DNA of 64,000 bases. Source: Verrucomicrobia bacterium IMCC26134. Lineage in GTDB: Bacteria > Verrucomicrobiota > Verrucomicrobiia > Opitutales > Opitutaceae. Of this stretch, positions 9,634 through 17,394 are shown piece after piece (the stretch's first letter is position 1; each line of letters opens with the position of its first letter). The position numbers were made by a program, and so were the translations under genes. Below the pieces are notes generated by a model. It ran no database searches. It was not told the DNA's origin and saw only the letters and a program-made list of their open reading frames with translations. The DNA lies in NCBI GenBank assembly GCA_000972765.1, contig CP011265.1, positions 186,001 to 250,000 on the forward strand. Direction: 5' to 3'.

Positions 9634-9660
9634 TACCGGCGCCCGGCATAAAATAGACGT

Positions 9661-9731
9661 TTTGAACGCAAAGCCGCCAAGACACAAAGGGGGCAAAGGA
9701 ATGGAAATGAACCTTTGCTTATCTCCGCGCC
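9661..9731. repeat. Intergenic palindromic repeat, copy A
   Basis: Imperfect inverted repeat with a left arm rich in CGCAAAG/CCAAGACACAAAG and a right arm CTTTGCTTATCTCCGCGCCTC. It abuts the ureD stop codon. It shares its central GGAATGGAAATGAA segment with copy F near 41 kb. Confidence 0.6.
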
Positions 9732-10574
9732 TCAGAGCTTGCGTGCGTCGCACGCGAGGTGGGGCGCATGAGGCGTGAGTATGCGACGGATCTCCGCCAG
9801 CGTGCGGCGCAGGCGCGGGCCGTCGGGTGCGACAAATTTGATGCTCCAGCCCGCGCCGGTGCGAAGCTGGCTGGCTCCGATCCAGACCCCGTCCGTCTGC
9901 AAGTCATGCAACGCGGAGCGCCAGGGCGGAACGGGGTCGGCGGCGAGACCGGGCGCGAGGAAGACGGCGTTGCCAAAAGAAGCAGTCTCTCCGGACCCGG
10001 CGAGCGTGGCCAGGGCGTGCAGATGGTCGGCGCTTTGGTCGAGGCGTTCACGCAGGAGAAGATCGGTGCCGGAGCGAACTTCAAGCTCGAGCACGAGACG
10101 ATCCCAGCCCCACACCTCACCATGGGCGACACGACCAGGGAGGAGCAGGTCGGCGTAGAAGGCCGCCCCGCCGGGCGCGACCTCGAGCACGGTGCGTTGG
10201 TGAAAACGCGAGCCGCGATGAGGCACGAGGGGCTCGGGCAGCACTTCGAGCCAGCCGCCGCCGGCGACGGAAAAGTGCTGGAGTGATCGCGCCTCGTCCT
10301 CGCCGCTTCGCATCCGGAAAACCCGGCTGGCGCTGGGAGTGGTGAGCAGCACGGCCGCGCCGGCCTCGACGGTGACAGCGGACTCCAGGCGGTCGCCGGA
10401 CAGGATGCCGGCGGTGGGGTTTACGACCTGCACGACGAGGGTGCGGGTGTCGGCGTCCCAGTAGGGCTTGCTCAGGTGGTAGGGTGCGCGGAAGGACTGC
10501 GCGGCGAGCGAGGTGAGGCCGTCGTCGGGGCGGGCGGCGGCGCGGAGGGAGAGGTGTCCGTGGAAATCGGCCAT
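9732..10574 (-). CDS. ureD: Urease accessory protein UreD (UreH)
   Basis: 280 residues, usual length for UreD, the scaffold that binds apo-urease and recruits UreF and UreG for nickel insertion. Typical segments are visible: the N-terminal LSLRAAARPDDGLTSL, AQSFRAPYHLSKPYW, VVNPTAGILSGDRLES, LLTTPSASRVFRMRSG and a mid-protein EVLPEPLVPHRGSRFHQ. The start is the ATG at 10574. It is the last gene of the accessory set on the minus strand and is separated from ureG by an 80-bp palindrome (copy B). Another palindrome copy begins right at its stop. The C-terminal third diverges most, as is normal for the family. Confidence 0.93.
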   Translation of the reverse strand: MADFHGHLSLRAAARPDDGLTSLAAQSFRAPYHLSKPYWDADTRTLVVQVVNPTAGILSGDRLESAVTVEAGAAVLLTTPSASRVFRMRSGEDEARSLQHFSVAGGGWLEVLPEPLVPHRGSRFHQRTVLEVAPGGAAFYADLLLPGRVAHGEVWGWDRLVLELEVRSGTDLLLRERLDQSADHLHALATLAGSGETASFGNAVFLAPGLAADPVPPWRSALHDLQTDGVWIGASQLRTGAGWSIKFVAPDGPRLRRTLAEIRRILTPHAPHLACDARKL

Positions 10575-10590
10575 TGGAAACGAGTCGGGA

Positions 10591-10670
10591 ATTTAGCCGC
10601 AAAAAACACAGAGAGCACAAAGATCGGAGATGGGTTTTCTCTGCGCTCTTTGCGTTCTCTGCGGCTAAAT
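10591..10670. repeat. Intergenic palindromic repeat, copy B (80 bp)
   Basis: Ends are a perfect inverted pair (ATTTAGCCGC and GCGGCTAAAT), with inner arms of the form AACACAGAGAGCACAAAG and CTCTTTGCGTTCTCT. It fills the ureG-ureD gap, and its end shares one base with the ureG stop codon. In RNA it would fold into a long hairpin. Confidence 0.85.
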
Positions 10671-11290
10671 CAGGTTCGAGGTTGGGTGGCGAAGAGGACC
10701 TGGGTTTCGATCCAGGCAATAACCTGGTCGAGGTTGTGCTCGCGTTTGAGGTCGCAGAAGAGGAAGGGGCGCGGACCGCGCTGCACTTTGGCGTCGCGGT
10801 CCATGACCGAGAGGTCTGCGCCGACGAGCGGGGCGAGGTCGATTTTATTGATGATGAGCAGGTCGCTGTGACGGATGGCGGGGCCGCCCTTGCGAGGTAT
10901 TTTTTCGCCCTCGGCGACGTCGATCACGTAGATGAAGGAATCCACCAGCTCGGGCGAGAAGGTGGCGGTGAGGTTGTCGCCGCCGCTCTCGACGAGCACG
11001 AGTTGCAGGTCGGGGAAGGCGGCTTCGAGGGCCTGGCAGGCTTGCTCGTTCATGGTGGTGTCGTCGCGGATGGCAGTGTGCGGGCAGCCACCCGTCTCCA
11101 CGCCTCGGATACGCTCGGCGGGCAGCGCGCTCTGGCGGATGAGGAACTCCGCGTCCTCGGAGCAATAGATGTCGTTGGTGACGACGGCCATCGAGTAGCG
11201 CTCGCGCAGCTTTTGGCAGAGCTTGAGGCAGAGCATGGTTTTTCCGGAGCCGACGGGGCCGCCGATGCCGATACGAGGAGGACGTTTCAT
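10670..11290 (-). CDS. ureG: Urease accessory GTPase UreG
   Basis: 206 residues, the usual length. It has the P-loop GPVGSGKT (residues 11-18), the VTNDIYC segment, [14 protein letters not shown] carrying the metal-binding Cys-Pro-His, [11 protein letters not shown], and [14 protein letters not shown] as the guanine-specificity region. UreG is the SIMIBI-class GTPase that carries nickel and drives its delivery to the urease active site with UreE, UreF and UreD. It starts 54 bp after the ureF stop. The stop codon touches a palindromic repeat. Confidence 0.97.
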   Translation of the reverse strand: MKRPPRIGIGGPVGSGKTMLCLKLCQKLRERYSMAVVTNDIYCSEDAEFLIRQSALPAERIRGVETGGCPHTAIRDDTTMNEQACQALEAAFPDLQLVLVESGGDNLTATFSPELVDSFIYVIDVAEGEKIPRKGGPAIRHSDLLIINKIDLAPLVGADLSVMDRDAKVQRGPRPFLFCDLKREHNLDQVIAWIETQVLFATQPRT

Positions 11291-11344
11291 GAGGAGGGAA
11301 GAAGTCGGAAGTCAGGATTCGGAAGTCAGCAGGAAATGCCTGGA

Positions 11345-12058
11345 TCAGGAGATGAACATGCGGGCGTTGGCGGTTTCGTGGCGCGCGCTGGCGATGTCGA
11401 GCCAGGGATTGGACCAGCCGATCTCGGCGAGCGGCACGGTATTCGCGGTGGCGATGAGTCGGGGCGCGTGGGCGAGCATTTCAGTGAGCAGGGTCTGGCC
11501 TGCGTTCTGGCCGAGGCGGAGGAGCTTCATCGCGGCGGCGAGAGAGGAGGACAGGGTCGAGTAAGTGATGCCGGCGAGCACGGCGTCGCCGGGGGCGCCA
11601 AGGATGCGGCCTTCCAGCGCGGCGGAGACGGCGGCGGAGAAAGGCCAGGCTCCGGCGGCCGCGTGGGCGGTGTAGTCGGCGCCGAGCGGGTGGGGGTGCA
11701 GGCGGGTGGCGAGTTCGGCGCGTTGACGACCGATGTTTTCGGTGGCGGCGCGGAGTTCGCGCGGGCTTTTGAGCGCGTGGGCGAGGGCGCAGAGCTCGGC
11801 GACGCGCGCCCAGTCGGGAGCTGCGGGGTCGAGTGCGTTATAGGCATGGGCGGCCAGCGGAAGCTCGGCCTGACGGAGGGTGGGCAGCACGGAGAGGAGG
11901 AAAAAGGAGCGGAGCGTGGCGCGGTCATGGACGACGCCGAGTTCGATCAACCCCTCCAGGCCGAAGGAGTGGGCGTAGCCGCCGGTCGGGTAAAAGGAAT
12001 CGCCGGCCTGAAGCAGGCCGACGAGCCAACGGGCAGAGGAGTTTTCGGAATCGATCAT
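11345..12058 (-). CDS. ureF: Urease accessory protein UreF
   Basis: 237 residues from the ATG at 12058 (MIDSENSSARWLVGLLQAGD). Conserved UreF pieces are SFYPTGGYAHSFGLEGLIE near the N-terminus, ALKSPRELRAATENIGRQR, and AAALEGRI- and TYSTLSSSLAAAMKLLRLGQ-like helices. UreF is the all-helical bridge between UreD and UreG that gates GTP hydrolysis. The frame stays open upstream to 12226, but that stretch is encoded by palindromic repeat and the end of the antisense-free neighbour, so I reject the longer start. The true start lies immediately beside the left arm of repeat C. Confidence 0.93.
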   Translation of the reverse strand: MIDSENSSARWLVGLLQAGDSFYPTGGYAHSFGLEGLIELGVVHDRATLRSFFLLSVLPTLRQAELPLAAHAYNALDPAAPDWARVAELCALAHALKSPRELRAATENIGRQRAELATRLHPHPLGADYTAHAAAGAWPFSAAVSAALEGRILGAPGDAVLAGITYSTLSSSLAAAMKLLRLGQNAGQTLLTEMLAHAPRLIATANTVPLAEIGWSNPWLDIASARHETANARMFIS

Positions 12059-12099
12059 TTTAGCCGCGAAAGAACGCAAAGAGCGCAAAGAAAGGAACC
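12056..12099. repeat. Palindromic repeat C, left arm
   Basis: Sequence of the type TTTTAGCCGCGAAAGAACGC followed by AAAGAGCGCAAAGAAA. It matches, in inverted orientation, the right arm at 12513-12547, so the GxxExxY gene sits in the loop of one large palindrome. On the minus strand this arm encodes the last residues FFALFAFFRG and the stop of that gene. Confidence 0.8.
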
Positions 12100-12506
12100 A
12101 GAGCGGAGGCGATACGGGTGGGTTTGATGCCTGGGTCGGAGAGAGCGTATTTTTTGATCTGAAAACGGAATGAGCCAAAGTTGATGAGAAGGCCGTGCTC
12201 GATACGGGTGGATTTGAGATAGCCAAGTAGCTGGGCGACGTGCTCGTCGGCCAATGAACGGACGGCCTTTAGTTCAACGACGAGACGGCCATCCACCAAC
12301 AAATCAGCCAGATATTCGCCGATCACGGTGCCATCCTCATCGAGGACTTGAATTGGATGCTGCTGTTTTACGTCGATGCCCGCCTTAGTGAGGCGATGCA
12401 GCAACGCATTTTCGTAAACTTTCGCCAAATGACCGTGCCCGTGAAAAACGTGAATCACATAAGACGTTTCACGGACTATGTCACATAATTCATTGATAGT
12501 TTTCAC
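12060..12506 (-). CDS. GxxExxY-family protein (PD-(D/E)XK nuclease fold)
   Basis: 148 residues from a GTG at 12506. GHGHLAKVYENALLHRL is the signature helix of the GxxExxY family, except that the eponymous Glu is Ala here. IGEYLADLLVDGRLVVELKAV gives the Asp and Glu-x-Lys of a PD-(D/E)XK nuclease fold, and a helix LADEHVAQLLGYLKSTRI follows. The family's function is not established. The gene sits in the middle of a urease accessory operon, between ureE and ureF, and is bracketed by inverted copies of a genome repeat whose left arm supplies the C-terminus and stop codon. This suggests it travels or evolves with the repeat rather than serving urease. Confidence 0.82.
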   Translation of the reverse strand: MKTINELCDIVRETSYVIHVFHGHGHLAKVYENALLHRLTKAGIDVKQQHPIQVLDEDGTVIGEYLADLLVDGRLVVELKAVRSLADEHVAQLLGYLKSTRIEHGLLINFGSFRFQIKKYALSDPGIKPTRIASALVPFFALFAFFRG

Positions 12507-12512
12507 GGTTCG

Positions 12513-12547
12513 TTCTTTGCGATCTCTGCGTTCTTTTGCGGCAAAGA
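12513..12547. repeat. Palindromic repeat C, right arm
   Basis: TTCTTTGCGATCTCTGCGTT followed by CTTTTGCGGCAAA. Its reverse complement aligns over about 33 bp with the arm at 12056-12099. It ends one base from the ureE stop codon. Confidence 0.8.
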
Positions 12548-12548
12548 A

Positions 12549-13022
12549 TCAGTGTTTGTGGCTCGGACCGAGGTCATCGATGAGGGGAGTGGTGACACTG
12601 CGTTTAAAACGGCCGGGGCGGAAGACGGCCCATGCGGGTGTGTAGGGAATTTGGATACGTGAGAAAAGTTGGCGGGCGGCGGGTTCGTCAGGGGTCAGCA
12701 GACGCCCTGCCTCGGAGGAGAATTCAAGATGCAGGTTGCCCACCGCCCAGCCGATGCCGGCGGTGGCGGAGGGAGGCAGTCCTGCGAGGGGTATCTCCAG
12801 CACGGCCTCGGGCTCCTGGGCGATCACGTAGCGGACCGCGCCTGTTTTATGGAAAAAGTCGCCCGGTTGCAGGGGGTTTGAGAGCTCGAAGCCGAATTCC
12901 ATCCCGTCGGCGGCGACGCCGCGCCAGAGGCGTTTTGCGAGGGTGCGCCGGTCGATGCGCAGCTCGACGGCGGGCAGGCCGGAATCGCACGAGGGCAGGG
13001 GGGCGTGGATGAGGATCAGCAT
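12549..13022 (-). CDS. ureE: Urease accessory nickel chaperone UreE
   Basis: 157 residues. The N-terminal domain has the UreE pattern VELRIDRRTLAKRLWRGVA, DGMEFGFELSNPLQPGD, and AVRYVIAQEPEAVLEIPL. The C-terminal metal-binding domain shows AVGNLHLEFSS, the GN(x)H region, then RLLTPDEPAARQLF. It ends DLGPSHKH, a short His-containing tail rather than the long polyhistidine of Klebsiella. UreE delivers nickel to UreG. As first gene of the accessory set it probably sets expression of the operon. A weak sigma-54-like motif lies 57 bp upstream. Confidence 0.9.
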   Translation of the reverse strand: MLILIHAPLPSCDSGLPAVELRIDRRTLAKRLWRGVAADGMEFGFELSNPLQPGDFFHKTGAVRYVIAQEPEAVLEIPLAGLPPSATAGIGWAVGNLHLEFSSEAGRLLTPDEPAARQLFSRIQIPYTPAWAVFRPGRFKRSVTTPLIDDLGPSHKH

Positions 13023-13048
13023 CGGGGTTTAGAGGGCACTCGTTGAAT

Positions 13049-13065
13049 GCATCCGAAGCGGATGC
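13049..13065. repeat. 7-bp-stem hairpin upstream of ureE
   Basis: GCATCCG, AAG, CGGATGC: a perfect short inverted repeat in the 91-bp gap between the lipoprotein gene and ureE. It could be an operator or leader hairpin; no function can be assigned. Confidence 0.4.
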
Positions 13066-13078
13066 CAGGGGTGCGCTC

Positions 13079-13094
13079 AGCGGACCGCATGCCA
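13079..13094 (-). promoter_or_regulatory. Weak sigma-54-like promoter motif upstream of ureE
   Basis: On the minus strand the sequence reads TGGCATGCGGTCCGCT, with GG and GC at the spacing sigma-54 promoters require, but with mismatches in the -12 TTGC element. The position (about 57 bp upstream of ureE) is right, the match is poor. Confidence 0.25.
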
Positions 13095-13113
13095 ACGCAC
13101 GCCGGCGAGACTG

Positions 13114-13569
13114 TTAATTCCGCAGGGACTGGTCGATGACGGTGACCACGGCGTTTTTGAAGGTGATGCGCACGCGCTCCTCACTGCGGGACTCGTAGAC
13201 GGGCTGGTAGTCGGGTTGTTCTACGACACGGTAGCTCTTCACGGCCTCGTCATAGACGACCGTGCGCCGGTAGCTTACGAGACGGCTCCCCTGATATTCG
13301 CGCCAGTAGTTGTTGTAGATCCAGGTTGTGGCCTTGCCGGAGGCGTCGATGATCTCGCGTTTTTCATCGGGCGTGCCGAGGGCGATGTAAACCATGTCGG
13401 CGGTGTCGCCCATCTGGATGGACCGGGCTTCGAGGCGGGTGCGGGTGTCGGCGTCGAGGGTGTTGTAAACGGCGGACTTTTCCGCGGCGCGCTTTTGGTA
13501 GGTGTTGCAACCGGCGAGGAACAGCGTGGCGGTGCAGAGGGCAAAAAGGACGGGACGGAGGGTTCGCAT
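13114..13569 (-). CDS. SmpA/BamE-like lipoprotein
   Basis: 151 residues from the ATG at 13569. MRTLRPVLFALCTATLFLAG then C gives a lipoprotein signal peptide with lipobox LAGC. The mature part contains SIQMGDTADMVYIALGTPDE and TTWIYNNYWREYQG, the 'GMtpeeV..alGkPd...WvY' pattern of small SmpA/OmlA (BamE)-like folds, then a Y/V-rich C-terminal strand region ending VVTVIDQSLRN. It is likely anchored in a membrane facing the periplasm. A frame extension to 13656 overlaps the next gene and is rejected. The role is unknown; a BamE homologue proper is possible but the match is only to the general fold. Confidence 0.65.
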   Translation of the reverse strand: MRTLRPVLFALCTATLFLAGCNTYQKRAAEKSAVYNTLDADTRTRLEARSIQMGDTADMVYIALGTPDEKREIIDASGKATTWIYNNYWREYQGSRLVSYRRTVVYDEAVKSYRVVEQPDYQPVYESRSEERVRITFKNAVVTVIDQSLRN

Positions 13570-13618
13570 GAAGGGTAAAGTGACGAGGTCTGGTAACGAG
13601 GGCAAACCCGGGGACGGG

Positions 13619-14092
13619 CTAGCTTTGGGGCCGTAAGGCGGCGAGGTCGTCGTCATCGAGGGCGACCTGCCGCCAGGACTCGTCCTCCGCGATGACTGCG
13701 TCGAGCAGGCGGCGGGCCTCGGGCACGTCGCCGAGCAGGCAGGCGTAGCAGGCGAGATTGTAGGCGACGAGGAGCGTGGGTTTTGGAATCAGCCGTGCAC
13801 CGGTGAGCAGGATATCGCGGGCTTCCTCGATGCGGTGCAGCTCGCGCAAGGCGTAGGCCCAGGCAATCCACGGGCGTTCGTCGGTGTTGTCGTGGGCGAC
13901 GAGTTCTGGCGCGAGGTCGATGACTTCGGGCCAGGCTGAGTCGGACATGGCGATTTCCTGCCTGAGCGAAAGCGCGGCGGGGGTGGCGAGCACCTCGGGC
14001 GAGAGATCGGCCAGCTCCGCGCGGGCTTCGGCAAGGAGGCCGAGCTGCAGATAACCGACCGCGTAGTCGAGGTGTTTGGCCGGGTTAATCAT
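13619..14092 (-). CDS. TPR-like repeat protein
   Basis: 157 residues from the ATG at 14092 (MINPAKHLDYAVGYLQLGLL). It is built of helix pairs with tetratricopeptide spacing, for example AVGYLQLGLLAEARAEL, AWAYALRELHRIEEARDIL and AYNLACYACLLGDVPEARRL. There is no signal peptide, so it is probably cytoplasmic and used for protein contacts. It lies 49 bp upstream of the lipoprotein gene and 26 bp downstream of a hydrolase gene on the same strand. No specific partner can be named. Confidence 0.7.
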   Translation of the reverse strand: MINPAKHLDYAVGYLQLGLLAEARAELADLSPEVLATPAALSLRQEIAMSDSAWPEVIDLAPELVAHDNTDERPWIAWAYALRELHRIEEARDILLTGARLIPKPTLLVAYNLACYACLLGDVPEARRLLDAVIAEDESWRQVALDDDDLAALRPQS

Positions 14093-14118
14093 GGCGCTGA
14101 CAGGGATACACTGGCGGT

Positions 14119-14931
14119 TTAGCGGTGGCTGGCGAGCCAATCGAGCAAGGCCGCGCCCCAAGGCAGATTGGGGCCGAGACCTGAACCGTGCGTGGCGCCC
14201 TCGGTGACGAGCAGAGTGGCGGCCACGTTTTGCGCCGTGAGCGCGGCGTAGAGCGCGAGGGAGTTGGCCGAGGGAACGGCCTTGTCGAATTGTTCATGCG
14301 TGATGAACATAGGGGGAGTGTGCGCGGTGACGGCTTTCTCGATGGATAGCTGGCGGGCGAGGGAGAGGTCGGCTGGGATGCCGAGGAGGTTGTCGCGCGA
14401 GCCGAAGTGGGACCATGGTTCGACGAGGCTCACGACCGGATAAATCAGGATGGCGAGGTCGGCGTGCGCGGCGATGTTGTCCAACGCATCGCCCACCAGA
14501 CCGGCGGGGTGCGCGGCCTGGGTGGCGACGGTGCCGGCGAGGTGACCGCCGGCGGAGAAGCCCATGACGCCCACCCGGTCCGTGCGCAGGCCGTGGGTGA
14601 GGGCGAGCTGGCGCAGCTGGCGCATGGCGCGCTGGGCATCGAGCAGCGGCACGGGGTGGCGGCTCGGGGCGTGGCGGTATTCGAGCACGGCGGCGGCGAT
14701 ACCGTGGGAGGCAAAAAGCTGGGCGGGCCGGTGCCCCTCCTTGGGGGTGGAGACCATACTGTAGCCGCCGCCGGGTAGGATGAGGATGGATTGGCCGGTG
14801 CGGAATTCGTCGCTGGGCAGGTAGTAGGTCAGGCGTGGCAGCACCCCGTCCTCGGCGGTCGCGAGCGGAGTGCGTCCGGCGGGCCAGAGCGGGATGATTT
14901 GAGGGAGGTTGGGGGATGCGTTGGTATGCAT
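14119..14931 (-). CDS. Alpha/beta hydrolase (BD-FAE-type esterase/acetylxylan-esterase-like)
   Basis: 270 residues from the ATG at 14931. ILILPGGGYSMVSTPKEGHR supplies the oxyanion-hole GGGY loop, VGVMGFSAGGHLAGTVATQ the nucleophile elbow GFSAG, and a late Asp/His pair is seen in EQFDKAVPSANS and EGATHGSG. This matches the esterase family often annotated as BD-FAE, xylan esterase or 'dienelactone hydrolase-like', acting on acylated sugars. There is no signal peptide with this start; an in-frame extension to 15015 is basic and does not create a convincing one. The substrate is unknown. Confidence 0.82.
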   Translation of the reverse strand: MHTNASPNLPQIIPLWPAGRTPLATAEDGVLPRLTYYLPSDEFRTGQSILILPGGGYSMVSTPKEGHRPAQLFASHGIAAAVLEYRHAPSRHPVPLLDAQRAMRQLRQLALTHGLRTDRVGVMGFSAGGHLAGTVATQAAHPAGLVGDALDNIAAHADLAILIYPVVSLVEPWSHFGSRDNLLGIPADLSLARQLSIEKAVTAHTPPMFITHEQFDKAVPSANSLALYAALTAQNVAATLLVTEGATHGSGLGPNLPWGAALLDWLASHR

Positions 14932-15092
14932 GGTTGGAAAAAACTTCACTTTTCTCCGGCGAACGCGAGCCCGCGTGAGGCGCGAAGCGGCGGGCGACAT
15001 CAGGATAACGGTCAAGGGATGAGAAATAGTTCGCTGACGAGTTTGCCGTTGCGTCCGGTTTTCTTACTTTTGAAACTATCGCCCTATTCTCC

Positions 15093-15824
15093 ATGAGTTT
15101 CCCCCTCATTCTCCAAAGCCGCGGCGTGCGCCGTGCATTCACCTTGATCGAGCTGCTGACGGTCATCGCCATCATCGGCATCTTGGCGGCGATCACGTTC
15201 GGTGCGGCGCGAGGGGTTTTCCAGCAAAGTCGAATCAACCGCTCCAAAGCCGAGCTTGGGTCGCTTGGAAGTGCCCTCGAAGAATACAAAAAGTATTACG
15301 GGGACTATCCCGGGATCCGTGCGACCGAAACTGCTCCCGATCAGATTGATCCCAAGGACCTGCCCTTTTTATCTACTGGAGGACCTAAACAGACCGACAG
15401 GGCATATAACTTTTTTCGCGCCCTTTGCGGTCGCTTTGGCCCTGACCAGTCGATCAATGAACGCCGTGTGTCCAAGACCATTTTAAAGAAGAAATACGGG
15501 AAATCCTTTATTTCCCCGGCGCTTTTTTCATTAGAGCGAAGCGACAAAGATAACGACAAGCCAGTCGGGGAGTTGGCCATTCCGACTCCGGATGTCAGCG
15601 TCGCTAAAGACGACCCCGATTTCTCCAATGCTTTGCTGGACCCCTGGGGCCACCGGTATCTCTATTATTATAAAGACCTTGGTTCGGCAGGGACTTGGAA
15701 GAATACAACCTATGTCCTGTATTCAGCCGGCCCCGATGGATTGGCCACCTTTCCAAGCACAGCGGGCGCAATGCCTGATCCAGCCGACTTAAAGAACGCG
15801 GACAATATTTATCCACAGCCCTAA
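15093..15824 (+). CDS. GspG-like pseudopilin 1
   Basis: 243 residues. The leader ends RRA, and the helix is FTLIELLTVIAIIGILAAI; Ala stands at -1 instead of the usual Gly, which prepilin peptidases tolerate poorly. After the helix come KAELGSLGSALEEYKKYYGDYPG and near the C-terminus DPWGHRYLYYY, the GspG hallmark of a major pseudopilin. GspG forms the core of type II secretion pseudopili. Here no other type II machinery is adjacent; instead a second GspG-like gene follows at 11 bp and then the Verru_Chthon cassette. The longer middle region has no family I recognise. Confidence 0.8.
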   Translation: MSFPLILQSRGVRRAFTLIELLTVIAIIGILAAITFGAARGVFQQSRINRSKAELGSLGSALEEYKKYYGDYPGIRATETAPDQIDPKDLPFLSTGGPKQTDRAYNFFRALCGRFGPDQSINERRVSKTILKKKYGKSFISPALFSLERSDKDNDKPVGELAIPTPDVSVAKDDPDFSNALLDPWGHRYLYYYKDLGSAGTWKNTTYVLYSAGPDGLATFPSTAGAMPDPADLKNADNIYPQP

Positions 15825-15834
15825 ATTATAATAT

Positions 15835-16650
15835 ATGAAAATGCATTCAAATTCCAAGCGAGCCAAGGGTTTTACACTCATAGAGTTGCTCACCGTGATT
15901 GCAATTATCGGAATACTCGCGGGCATTACCATCCCGGTTGTAGGCGGGGTTCGTAATAGCGCCAAGAAAGCAAAAACCCGCGTGCAGTTCAGCCAGTGGG
16001 GCGCAGGTATCAGTGTGTTCAAGAACACCTACGGTTATTTCCCCCGGTTTGATACGGCTGCGGCAAACTTTGCCAAGCACAAGGTGAACGGTGGATTGAA
16101 AAACGCCGATACCTTAATTAGTGATGATGACTATCTTTTCCGAGAGTTGCTATCCGGTAAAGGGGCTAAGTGGAGCTCTCCCGATTTCATTTTTGCGAGC
16201 GATGAACAGCAGACATCCACAAACGCAAAAGTTCAAAACAAGAAACGAACGGAGTTTGTTAAGTTTGATATATCGGAGATTACCTCTACAACGGGTTCGG
16301 ATGCAAACGAACCTGATATCAAGGTCGACGGAGCGCTCAAAGATGCGTTCGGAAATATGGAGATGGTGGTGCTGGTGGACCGTAACGGAGATGGTTTAGT
16401 AAACAAAGACGACCTCGCTACGGGTGTAACCGATTATCCGTCGGTTCGGGCGAAAGGCGGTATCACCGCTGCAACGCTAAAGTCCACCCTCACTACAGAT
16501 GATGATAAAGATCCGTCAATTGAACATAAGTTCAATATTGCCGATGCGAGCAAGAAGGGCGTGAGGGCGGATGTTGTATTCTACAGTCCCGGTAAAGGTG
16601 GAAAAGATGGCGCATATATTACTCCATCGGATGCCGTTTGGAGCTGGTGA
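15835..16650 (+). CDS. GspG-like pseudopilin 2
   Basis: 271 residues, starting MKMHSNSKRAKG then FTLIELLTVIAIIGILAGIT, a textbook prepilin cleavage site with Gly at -1 and Glu at +5. The second Met (15841) is an equally good start. After the helix come ISVFKNTYGYFPRFD, reminiscent of GspG (Y-P spacing), then an Asp-rich region with DRNGDGLVNKDDLA, which looks like a calcium-binding loop of the kind many pseudopilins and dockerins carry. The C-terminus lacks the classic DPWG. The gene is AT-richer than the flanking housekeeping genes. It is presumably exported to the cell surface. Confidence 0.78.
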   Translation: MKMHSNSKRAKGFTLIELLTVIAIIGILAGITIPVVGGVRNSAKKAKTRVQFSQWGAGISVFKNTYGYFPRFDTAAANFAKHKVNGGLKNADTLISDDDYLFRELLSGKGAKWSSPDFIFASDEQQTSTNAKVQNKKRTEFVKFDISEITSTTGSDANEPDIKVDGALKDAFGNMEMVVLVDRNGDGLVNKDDLATGVTDYPSVRAKGGITAATLKSTLTTDDDKDPSIEHKFNIADASKKGVRADVVFYSPGKGGKDGAYITPSDAVWSW

Positions 16651-16680
16651 TTGTATTAGCGACACAAACATACCGATCTT

Positions 16681-17385
16681 ATGTCACCCCTCTCAAAACG
16701 TCGCGCTTTCACTCTAGTCGAGTTGTTGGTGGTCATTGCGGTAATCGGTATTTTGGTCGGTTCCCTAGGGCTTGCGCTTAGCAATGGCGATCGCGGCGTA
16801 GCCATGCAGGGTGCACAATCAAGCCTGTCGGCACTTGTCTCCGGCGCGCGGGCCCAGGCCGCGCTAAATCTTTCCAACGCATCGATTGTGGTTTGGGGTG
16901 ACAAAGACGACCCTGAAACCTACCTGCGTCGCGCTGCGGTCATGGTAAATGTAAAGCCTGCAGTGGGCGCGGCATTTTGGGTGAGAAAAGGAGATGTTGT
17001 AGAGCTTCCGACGGGGATTTATTTCGTGCCGCCTGACGCCAGTGGTTCCCTGCCAGCCAAATTTGAAAAGCCGGCAGATTGGTCTAGTTTAAAATATACG
17101 GAGTCCAGCTCGTTAAATCCGACTTCTTTGGACGTGCGTCTTTCCGAATCTGCGAGTTCCAGTGCGGCAGAGAATATCACGGTCAAAGGATATGTGTCCG
17201 TCGGATTTAATGCCTATGGGCAGATCACGGCCTCCGCCGTTAATACTATGATGGTAGCAACAGGTGAATTGCAGCCACCGGCGGACGGTATTATTTTCAA
17301 AAATGCCGAGAGTGTGCGGGGACTGGTCGTGAGCACCTACGGTATCTCAACTTTAATAAATGAGAAATTGGGATTTAAGCCTTAA
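16681..17385 (+). CDS. GspH/FimT-like pseudopilin (Verru_Chthon cassette protein D-like)
   Basis: 234 residues. MSPLSKRRA then FTLVELLVVIAVIGILVGSL is a prepilin leader with Ala at -1. The next region, AQSSLSALVSGARAQAALNL, matches the GspH/FimT helix that follows the N-terminal stalk. Position and size fit protein D of the four-gene Verru_Chthon cassette, a set described in Verrucomicrobium and Chthoniobacter with no known function. It starts 30 bp after the second GspG-like gene and is followed 9 bp later by a GspI-like gene. Confidence 0.7.
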   Translation: MSPLSKRRAFTLVELLVVIAVIGILVGSLGLALSNGDRGVAMQGAQSSLSALVSGARAQAALNLSNASIVVWGDKDDPETYLRRAAVMVNVKPAVGAAFWVRKGDVVELPTGIYFVPPDASGSLPAKFEKPADWSSLKYTESSSLNPTSLDVRLSESASSSAAENITVKGYVSVGFNAYGQITASAVNTMMVATGELQPPADGIIFKNAESVRGLVVSTYGISTLINEKLGFKP

Positions 17386-17394
17386 TTTTTGTCG

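Noticed and set aside
10574-12127. 517-residue open frame on plus, across ureG and ureF
   Set aside because: Antisense to two certain urease genes; caused by high GC in the third codon position. Composition is Gly/Glu/Val-rich with no motif.
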